In this document: positions 6,340 to 11,856 of the stretch, piece after piece | How the letters are laid out: every line of letters begins with the position of its first letter | Numbering within the stretch: the first letter of the stretch is position 1 | From: G039029935 sp039029935 | GTDB taxonomy: Bacteria > Chloroflexota > Anaerolineae > Caldilineales > Caldilineaceae | Length of the DNA: 13,599 nt | Reading direction: 5' to 3' | Assembly: GCA_039029935.1 (NCBI GenBank) | Contig: JBCCFC010000220.1 | Coordinates: 1-13,599 of the forward strand | Made by a program: the position numbers and the translations under genes | The notes under the pieces: model-generated | Databases searched by the model: none | Told to the model about the DNA's origin: nothing | What the model saw: the letters and a program-made list of their open reading frames with translations, nothing else

Positions 6340-7547
6340 TAGGCAAGCATCTCCATGAGTAGTGCTGCCGCTTTCTCCGAGAAGGCAGCATCGTTGATAT
6401 TATTATCAAGCTCGTACACAGGAATATCAGCGCGCAGGTTCTGCTTGATGGCGTTAAAGCAGGCTTGATCCGCTTCTGGGTCCCAGAAACGGTCGCCTTC
6501 GCAGTCAAGCATGGAGACGCCTTGCAAGGGTATCAAGATAGCCACAGGTGCAGTCGCTTCGTTGGCTGCCGCCGCAATCATCTCACCCATTTTGATATTC
6601 TCTTCGACATTGGTGCGCATCAACGTGATATCTGGGTTCCAAGCGTAGAGATTGCGATCCTTATATTTGTCTGGCACAGTTGCCAAACCGCCAAAGTTTG
6701 CCATGTCTACACACCCAGGTACAATCACCGCAGGGATGCCAGCGCGTGATGCAGCGAGACAACGCTCCGGCCCTGCGCTCAACACACCGCCACAGACATA
6801 ATCGGCCAACTCGGTCGTGGTCATATCCAGTACACCGACAATGTAGCCATCACTAACCAAACTTTCCATCGTCTGACCACCCGTACCCGTTGCATGGAAA
6901 ACCAGCACCTCATAGTTGTTATTTTCAAGAATGCCCCGTGCATGGTCCACAGCGGCAGTCGTATTGCCAAACATAGACGCCGCAATCAGTGGCTGGTGGG
7001 TCTCTGATTCAGGCGTATCTGCCTGTACCATGCCCACAATGGCCCCCGCACCATTGGTATAAACCACGCGACTGATACTGTTGATGCCTGCGACATCAAC
7101 CACTGATGGCATAAAAGTGATGTCTTTGGTGCCAGCATAGGGGCTGACATTGCCTCCGCCCAGTGTGGAAACCATCACTTTGGGGAAACCGACGGGCAAG
7201 GTGCGCATCGCACTGGTCGCAATCGATGTGTTGCCACTACCACCCATCCCAAAAATGCCATCAATCTTGCCATCATTATAGAGTTGACGCACAACGACCG
7301 CCAACCCGGTTGACATCGTGCGCATGGCCTCATCTTTGTGGCTCCCCGCCGCCAAATGCGCCAAGTCACCCCCTCCCGCTTCAACAACGACGGTGCGAGA
7401 TATATCTGGTGTAAAGGCTGGCTCACCAATTACCCCAAAATCTACTGTCAATGTCTTCAATCCCGCCTGTTCAATCAACGTCTTGACAAATTCAAACTCG
7501 GCCCCTTTGGTGTCCAACGAGCCAATCAACGCAACTGTCTTGGTCAT
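6339..7547 (-). CDS. Tm-1-like ATP-binding domain protein (UPF0261)
   Basis: 402 residues from ATG 7545-7547, matching the usual 400 of the UPF0261/Tm-1-like family, whose plant member Tm-1 binds ATP and blocks a tobamovirus replicase; bacterial members have no agreed function. Seen: VALIGSLDTKG (5-15), FGMGGSGNTSIA (99-110) as a glycine-rich nucleotide or phosphate loop, STLGGGNVSPYAGTKDITFMPSVVDVAGIN, and the FHATGTGGQTME segment typical of the C-terminal domain. AAAAGGAG lies 6 nt before this ATG. The frame runs on upstream to 7628, but that extension is encoded by short tandem repeats and is not believable. One-base overlap with the DUF1028 gene suggests a two-gene functional unit. Confidence 0.88.
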   Translation of the reverse strand: MTKTVALIGSLDTKGAEFEFVKTLIEQAGLKTLTVDFGVIGEPAFTPDISRTVVVEAGGGDLAHLAAGSHKDEAMRTMSTGLAVVVRQLYNDGKIDGIFGMGGSGNTSIATSAMRTLPVGFPKVMVSTLGGGNVSPYAGTKDITFMPSVVDVAGINSISRVVYTNGAGAIVGMVQADTPESETHQPLIAASMFGNTTAAVDHARGILENNNYEVLVFHATGTGGQTMESLVSDGYIVGVLDMTTTELADYVCGGVLSAGPERCLAASRAGIPAVIVPGCVDMANFGGLATVPDKYKDRNLYAWNPDITLMRTNVEENIKMGEMIAAAANEATAPVAILIPLQGVSMLDCEGDRFWDPEADQACFNAIKQNLRADIPVYELDNNINDAAFSEKAAALLMEMLA

Positions 7548-7568
7548 GGTCATCTCCTTTTGTATAAA

Positions 7569-7655
7569 GTTGAAGAGTTGAAGGGTTGAAAGGTTGAAAG
7601 GTTGAAGAGTCAAGTTATCAACTTTCAACTTTCAACTTTCAACTTTCAACTCTTC
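7569..7655. repeat. Inverted pair of short tandem repeat arrays between nadB and the Tm-1-like gene
   Basis: Five 8-bp units of the type GTTGAAAG/GTTGAAGA (7569-7608) are followed, after about 10 nt, by four 7-bp CAACTTT units (7619-7646) and CAACTCTTC. The two arrays are reverse complements apart from one base per unit, so the transcript can fold into a long bulged hairpin; the outermost 9 bp (7572-7580 with 7647-7655) pair perfectly. It begins 1 nt beyond the nadB stop codon and ends about 20 nt before the Tm-1-like start. It may act as a terminator or processing site, or be a neutral repeat. Confidence 0.85.
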
Positions 7656-7656
7656 C

Positions 7657-9255
7657 CTATTCCCGATAATGACAGCCCATACTGGTTCGATTTCGCCACG
7701 CTGCTGTTGCCACGATGATGGCCGTGCGCGCGGAATTGCGTAGCCCCAGCATTTCGTCGTTGAGATAGACGCGCCGATAGAAGCGTTCGATCTCGATTTC
7801 CAGTTGACGCAGATCACGCATGGCTCGCTCCAGACGCCGTGTGTTGCGCACCAATCCGACATAGTTCCACATGATGTTCTTGATAGCACTCATGTCTTGG
7901 CTGATCAAGGCAGGGTCCGCATAGTCAATGCCGCTGGACTCCCATGCAGGAATCTGGCTGGCATCCGCGTGTGGCTGATCCGGCAGCAATGATTGCATAT
8001 GTTTGGCGGCACGTTGCCCCCAAACAAGACCTTCCAACAATGATGTGCTTGCCAGTCGATTTGCACCATGTAAACCCGTGCAGGCAACTTCACCCACCGC
8101 GTACAGATTCTCACACGTTGTCAGCCCCCACTCATCCACCCAGATGCCACCACAGGAGTAGTGGGCAGCGGGCACAATCGGCACAAGGTCTTTGGTCATA
8201 TCCACACCAAATTCCAAACAACGCTGGTAGATAGTAGGAAAGTGCTTAAGAATCTCATCCTTCGCAATGTAGGAATACAGATCCAAATACACATTGGTGA
8301 CATCGTTCTCCAACATTTCACGATGAATGCTACGCGCAACCACATCGCGTGGGGCTAAATCCTTCCACTCTGGCGCATACCGATCCATAAAGGGTTCACC
8401 ATTGGCATTGACCACGCGTGCCCCCTCGCCGCGTACTGCTTCTGAAACCAAAAAACGGGCTGCATTCTGATTATAAAACGTAGTGGGGTGAAATTGCACA
8501 AATTCAGCATTGATAATTCGCAATCCAGCGCGATAGGCCATAGCAATGCCATCCCCTCGCGCACCGATGGGATTGGTCGTGCGTAGGAAGATTTGTCCCA
8601 GGCCGCCACTCGCTAATACAGTTTTCTTGGCGACACATCGGAAAATTGTGCCACTGCGCTGGTCAAGCAGATAGGCTCCCATACAAGAGGGTGGATCATA
8701 AACAGTGAGTCGGTTGGTCGATTGGTGATCGGGTGTCAACAGATCAACCGCTGTACATTCGGTGAAGAGGGTGATATTGGGATGCTCGACCAATGCGTTG
8801 AGTAAAGCGATTTCAATGGCCCGTCCAGTGGCATCGGCAGTGTGGAGAATGCGGGGCACACTGTGTCCACCTTCCAGCACCAAGGACAGATCGCCGCTGT
8901 CGTTGGCATCAAAATCTACTTCGACGCGTTCGAGCAGCACACGTCGAACCGCTTCAGGACCTTCCTCGGAGAGTAGACGTACTGCCCTCGGATTACTGTG
9001 ACCTGCGCCTGCGCGTATAATATCTTCATAGAGCAAATCCGGAGAATCCTCCACGCCGCGATAGATAATACCGCCTTGGGCATAGTATGTATTGGATTCT
9101 TGCGGCATTTGTGAGCGGGTGATGATGGTGACAGCAATCCCGGCATCCGCCAAGGTTAGCGCAGCGGTACTCCCGCCAACACCACACCCAATAATCAGGA
9201 CATCGGTTTCGATTAGTTCGCCGTTGTTCTGTACATCATATATTGTCGATTTCAT
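7657..9255 (-). CDS. nadB: L-aspartate oxidase
   Basis: 532 residues, within the normal size for NadB, the FAD enzyme that oxidises L-aspartate to iminoaspartate, the first step of de novo NAD synthesis. Seen: FAD Rossmann motif G23-x-G25-xx-G28, the S54-N-x-YYAQGG substrate/FAD segment, HTADATG (138-144), EFVQFHPT (251-258), RGEGAR (275-280), HYSCGGI (365-371), the FAD-binding GLHGANRLASTSLLE (394-408), and a C-terminus ending RTSMGCHYRE, close to the family's RxSRGxHYR end. Iminoaspartate is unstable and passes to NadA, encoded just upstream. The start ATG (9253-9255) has a weak ribosome site (ACAGGT). A probable terminator lies between nadA and this gene, so it may have its own promoter or depend on read-through. 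Confidence 0.96.
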   Translation of the reverse strand: MKSTIYDVQNNGELIETDVLIIGCGVGGSTAALTLADAGIAVTIITRSQMPQESNTYYAQGGIIYRGVEDSPDLLYEDIIRAGAGHSNPRAVRLLSEEGPEAVRRVLLERVEVDFDANDSGDLSLVLEGGHSVPRILHTADATGRAIEIALLNALVEHPNITLFTECTAVDLLTPDHQSTNRLTVYDPPSCMGAYLLDQRSGTIFRCVAKKTVLASGGLGQIFLRTTNPIGARGDGIAMAYRAGLRIINAEFVQFHPTTFYNQNAARFLVSEAVRGEGARVVNANGEPFMDRYAPEWKDLAPRDVVARSIHREMLENDVTNVYLDLYSYIAKDEILKHFPTIYQRCLEFGVDMTKDLVPIVPAAHYSCGGIWVDEWGLTTCENLYAVGEVACTGLHGANRLASTSLLEGLVWGQRAAKHMQSLLPDQPHADASQIPAWESSGIDYADPALISQDMSAIKNIMWNYVGLVRNTRRLERAMRDLRQLEIEIERFYRRVYLNDEMLGLRNSARTAIIVATAAWRNRTSMGCHYRE

Positions 9256-9284
9256 ACCTGTTACTCACTTGACTTTCTTTGCTA

Positions 9285-9320
9285 CCCGACATCCGAGGTG
9301 AGACCTTCGGAAAGGTCGGG
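9285..9320 (-). promoter_or_regulatory. Nested, mutually exclusive hairpins in the nadB leader
   Basis: Three complementary pairs share one segment: GACCTT (9302-9307) with AAGGTC (9312-9317), loop CGGA; CCGAGGT (9293-9299) with ACC(T)TCGG (9303-9310), one bulge; and CCCGAC (9285-9290) with GTCGGG (9315-9320). The first two cannot form together. The region ends about 30 nt before the nadB ATG. It could be a regulatory leader, or a copy of a structured genomic repeat. No known riboswitch class is recognised. Confidence 0.4.
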
Positions 9321-9364
9321 TCGATCATGCTGGGTCGTGAATTGCTTTCGCATTGTGATTGTAG

Positions 9365-9410
9365 GTATAAAGAAGCCGAGTTTTTGTACAAAAACTCGGC
9401 TTCTTTATAC
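9365..9410. terminator. Perfect 46-bp palindrome, probable bidirectional terminator after nadA
   Basis: Bases 9365-9410 are an exact palindrome centred on GTAC (9386-9389). RNA from either strand folds into a stem of about 21 bp with a tetraloop; the stem has an A-rich foot, a GCCGAG/CTCGGC clamp and a T5/A5 upper part, and ends in TTCTTTATA. It starts 20 nt beyond the nadA stop codon, the right place for an intrinsic terminator, though the U-tract is interrupted. Confidence 0.75.
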
Positions 9411-9430
9411 TCCCTATCTCTATGATATGA

Positions 9431-10519
9431 TTAGCCAATCGCAATCATGCGCTCGACAGACTTGGCGGCGCGTAGACGGATATCTTCGGGAACATCCACT
9501 TCATATTGATTGTGGCGTAACGCATTGAGCGTGTCTTCCATCGTAATCTGGTTCATGTGTGGGCAACGCACACTACAAAGACCCAACATCTCTTTGTCTG
9601 GATTGTCGGCAACAATATTATCTGCCATCGAACATTCTGTCAACAACAGATAACGTGCAGCATTGGACTCCGCAACATGACGCATCATGGCTGTTGTGCT
9701 GCCAGAGTAGTCGGATGCTGCGACAACTTCGGGGCTACACTCTGGGTGCGCCAAAATTTCGACATCAGGGAATTGTAGACGTACATTGTTGATGTCTTGA
9801 ACGGTGAATTGGTCATGAACCTCACAGCGGCCATGCCAACCAATAAAGTCAAAGTCGATGTCGGAGACAGTGCTAGAACCATTGCTAGAACCATTGCCAT
9901 TGCTGTGGCCGTTGCTGTGGCCGTTACCACTTAGCGATGGAATGATAATGTTTTTGCCCGTTTCCGCCGCCACATTTTTTGCCAAATACTCATCGGGGAT
10001 AAAGATGATAGTATCTGTTCCCAGTGACTCTACCACTTTGACGGCGTTGCCAGAGGTACAGGAAATATCACACTCTGCCTTGACATCGGCATAGGTATTA
10101 ATGTACGTCACCACTGGTACACCGGGGTATTTTGCTTTCAGGTTGCGCACATCCTCTGCCGTGATGCTCGACGCCAACGAACAGCCAGCATTGTCTGACG
10201 GCACAAGCACGGTCTTCTCTGGATTCAAGATTTTGGCGGTTTCGGCCATAAACTCTACACCACAAAAGACAATGATATCTTTGTCGGTTTCGGCAGCACG
10301 ACGACTGAGTGCCAATGAATCTCCTACAAAGTCCGGGATGGAGTGAAAGAGTGCGGGCTCCATATAGTTATGCCCAAGAATCACAGCATTACGCTCTACT
10401 TTGATGCGGTTGATTTCATGCGCAATCTCCGCTTTGATTTGCAACTCTACATCAGGCACAACATCCTGAAGTTTCTCTCGTAACATGTTATACGTATCTT
10501 TGACAGTTAAAACATCCAT
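9431..10519 (-). CDS. nadA: Quinolinate synthase A (4Fe-4S)
   Basis: 362 residues. NadA condenses iminoaspartate with dihydroxyacetone phosphate to quinolinate using a [4Fe-4S] cluster. Seen: LGHNYMEPALF (48-58), GDSLALSRRA, FCGVEFMAETAKIL (85-98), DNAGCSLA with ligand C113, VTYINTYADVKAECD, HPECSPEV with C261, SGSTTAMMRHV, and RCPHMNQIT with C319 (C315 is nearby). These fit the three conserved cluster cysteines. A Gly/Ser/Asn/His-rich stretch of about 20-30 residues (195-222) is inserted between IIIPSL and FIGWHGRCEVH, where ordinary NadA proteins run straight through (compare KEIILWPGYCPTH). It is encoded by 12-bp tandem repeats. AAAGGA lies 6 nt before the ATG at 10517-10519. It sits between nadC and nadB. 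Confidence 0.96.
   Translation of the reverse strand: MDVLTVKDTYNMLREKLQDVVPDVELQIKAEIAHEINRIKVERNAVILGHNYMEPALFHSIPDFVGDSLALSRRAAETDKDIIVFCGVEFMAETAKILNPEKTVLVPSDNAGCSLASSITAEDVRNLKAKYPGVPVVTYINTYADVKAECDISCTSGNAVKVVESLGTDTIIFIPDEYLAKNVAAETGKNIIIPSLSGNGHSNGHSNGNGSSNGSSTVSDIDFDFIGWHGRCEVHDQFTVQDINNVRLQFPDVEILAHPECSPEVVAASDYSGSTTAMMRHVAESNAARYLLLTECSMADNIVADNPDKEMLGLCSVRCPHMNQITMEDTLNALRHNQYEVDVPEDIRLRAAKSVERMIAIG
9869..9928 (-). repeat. In-frame 12-bp tandem repeats inside nadA
   Basis: On the plus strand TGCTAGAACCAT occurs twice (9871-9894), then a half unit (9895-9900), then TGCTGTGGCCGT twice (9901-9924). The units are diverged versions of one 12-mer. They encode the NadA low-complexity linker (G198 to T217). 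All copies are multiples of 3, so the frame is kept. Confidence 0.85.
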
Positions 10520-10546
10520 GATTTTTCCTTTGTATTTTAGTTGGTC

Positions 10547-10623
10547 GTGAACAGTGAACAGTGAACAGTAAACAGTGAACAGTGAACAGTGAACAGTGAA
10601 CAGTGAACAGTGAACAGTGAACA
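10547..10623. repeat. 11 tandem copies of a 7-mer, GTGAACA
   Basis: Eleven contiguous 7-bp units run from 10547 to 10623; ten are exact and the fourth is GTAAACA. A partial GTGATTA follows. The array begins 27 nt upstream of the nadA start, so it lies in the nadA leader or promoter area. It belongs to the short tandemly repeated class known from filamentous cyanobacteria and Chloroflexota. No spacers, so not CRISPR. Confidence 0.95.
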
Positions 10624-10653
10624 GTGATTAGTAATCTGATTAATCTGTCACCA

Positions 10654-10725
10654 TCACACCATCACACTATCACACCATCACACTATCACACCATTACACC
10701 CCTACACCATCACACCCCTACACCT
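10654..10725. repeat. Nine-unit 8-mer array, TCACACCA type, running into the nadC stop
   Basis: Nine 8-bp units: TCACACCA and TCACACTA alternate in the first five (a 16-bp higher-order period), followed by degenerate TTACACCC, CTACACCA, TCACACCC and CTACACCT. The last unit contains the nadC stop codon (10718-10720) and the final Val codon, so the end of NadC was shaped by the array. Between this array and the 7-mer array is a short GATTA/TAATC-rich segment (10624-10647) with no gene. Confidence 0.9.
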
Positions 10726-11599
10726 TGTCACCCTCCGGGCGTAATAAGAAGCTAATATCAAATGCCGCCACAGAATGGGTTAATTTGCCCACTGAAATAT
10801 AGTCTACGCCTGTTTCGGCAATGGCCTGCACGGTTTCCAACGACACGTTGCCAGATGCTTCTAATGGAACCTGCCCATTGACTTGTTCAACAGCGGTACG
10901 CATGTCTGCCAAGCTCATATTATCTAGCATCACTTGATCAACATTGAGCGGCAACACCTCAGCTAGCTCGGTTAGGTTTTGCACTTCCACCTCTATGGGG
11001 CGGTTGCGTTTATCGTGCGTCCGTACCTGGGCCACCGCTTGTGTAACACCACCCGCTGCTGCGACATGGTTTTCTTTGATCATCACCATGTCATAGAGAC
11101 CAATGCGATGGTTCTTGCCACCACCCATAGCCACAGCTTGTTTATCGAGCATTCGCAATCCTGGCACAGTTTTACGTGTATCCAAGATGGCGGCTTGTGT
11201 CCCTTCAATCGCCTCAACATAGCGATGGGTCAGAGTTGCAATGCCTGACATCCGCTGCATGAAATTGAGTGCCACGCGCTCGGCTGTGAGCAATATCTGA
11301 CCCAGCCCCGTGATGGTGGCAATAATGCTCCCTTTCTCAACCCACGCGCCATCAGACACATGCGCTGTAAACTGAAATGATTTGTCGCCAACAGAGGAAC
11401 CCGATAGCAAATCCGCCATACACCCAAAGGTCATCTCGGCCACATCCAAACCCGCAACCACACCCGATGCCTTTGCAAGGAACTCACCTACATAAATGGT
11501 ATCTGAGGCCACGGTTGCCTGCGTTGTAATGTCACCATCACCGATATCTTCCAGAAGTGCCTGCCGAATTATTCGACTAATAGACTCTTTTTCATTCAT
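10718..11599 (-). CDS. nadC: Nicotinate-nucleotide diphosphorylase (carboxylating), QPRTase
   Basis: 293 residues from ATG 11597-11599. NadC converts quinolinate and PRPP to nicotinate mononucleotide and CO2, completing the route begun by NadB and NadA. Seen: EDIGDGDITT near the N-terminus, QRMSGIAT, DTRKTVPGLR (140-149), GGGKNHR (159-165), KENH (175-178), EVEV (203-206), LDN, EASG (247-250) and ISVGKLTHS, all PRPP or quinolinate-contacting segments of the family. The frame also has a TTG four codons upstream (11611), but the ATG is preferred for its position after TTGGA and the usual family start. It is the first gene of the nadC-nadA-nadB order. Its stop lies inside an 8-mer repeat array. 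Confidence 0.95.
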   Translation of the reverse strand: MNEKESISRIIRQALLEDIGDGDITTQATVASDTIYVGEFLAKASGVVAGLDVAEMTFGCMADLLSGSSVGDKSFQFTAHVSDGAWVEKGSIIATITGLGQILLTAERVALNFMQRMSGIATLTHRYVEAIEGTQAAILDTRKTVPGLRMLDKQAVAMGGGKNHRIGLYDMVMIKENHVAAAGGVTQAVAQVRTHDKRNRPIEVEVQNLTELAEVLPLNVDQVMLDNMSLADMRTAVEQVNGQVPLEASGNVSLETVQAIAETGVDYISVGKLTHSVAAFDISFLLRPEGDKV

Positions 11600-11625
11600 T
11601 TGTTTATCCAAAATTTAGATATTGA

Positions 11626-11693
11626 TCACAAAACTCATTTGTGAAATTTTTCACGAATAGTAGGTATTAAAGTATCGTTTAAAAAAAACGATA
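11626..11693 (-). promoter_or_regulatory. Three hairpins in the nadC leader, two of them mutually exclusive
   Basis: From the gene outward: TCACAAA (11626-11632) with TTTGTGA (11638-11644); GTGAAA (11641-11646) with TTTCAC (11649-11654); and TATCGTTT (11673-11680) with AAACGATA (11686-11693). The first two share bases 11641-11644, so only one can form at a time. They lie 27-95 nt before the nadC ATG. They may be RNA structures in the leader or protein-binding dyads; no known riboswitch is recognised. Confidence 0.45.
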
Positions 11694-11724
11694 TACGTAC
11701 CCAACTTAGGTTGTTGAAATTTGA

Positions 11725-11747
11725 GTTAGTGTTAAATGTACACTAAC
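11725..11747. promoter_or_regulatory. Operator-like palindrome upstream of nadC
   Basis: GTTAGTGT (11725-11732) and ACACTAAC (11740-11747) are perfect 8-base arms around a 7-nt AT-rich centre, 23 bp in all. On the minus strand a TATCAT (-10 like, 5 of 6 consensus bases) at 11748-11753 abuts it, so the dyad would cover the nadC transcription start, the classic repressor position; no good -35 is seen. Size and TTAGT/ACTAA arms resemble what I recall of NrtR-type NAD-biosynthesis operators, which is unverified. The rest of 11748-11856 shows no gene or clear structure. Confidence 0.5.
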
Positions 11748-11856
11748 ATGATAGACGCATTTTTTGTGTAAGAAGAATTCCGAATGAAGTGATTATAGAT
11801 GTGTGATGGATGGAGACTGAGCGGGTCAAACAGATTAATGGATATTATGCCCAGCA

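Noticed and set aside
7548..7628. N-terminal extension of the Tm-1-like protein to 429 residues
   Set aside because: The extra codons are the GTTGAAAG/CAACTTTC repeats; the ribosome site AAAAGGAG and family length both place the start at 7547.
9293..9320. T-box-like leader before nadB
   Set aside because: The AGGTGAGACC stretch is on the wrong strand for nadB and lacks the conserved T-box core and specifier features.
10547..10725. Possible CRISPR array
   Set aside because: Units are 7-8 bp, directly contiguous and without spacers; no cas genes are present.
11673..11693. Intrinsic terminator for the AAA-ATPase_like gene
   Set aside because: The stem is AT-rich with the A/T run in the loop and no trailing U-tract; it is also about 165 nt beyond the stop codon.
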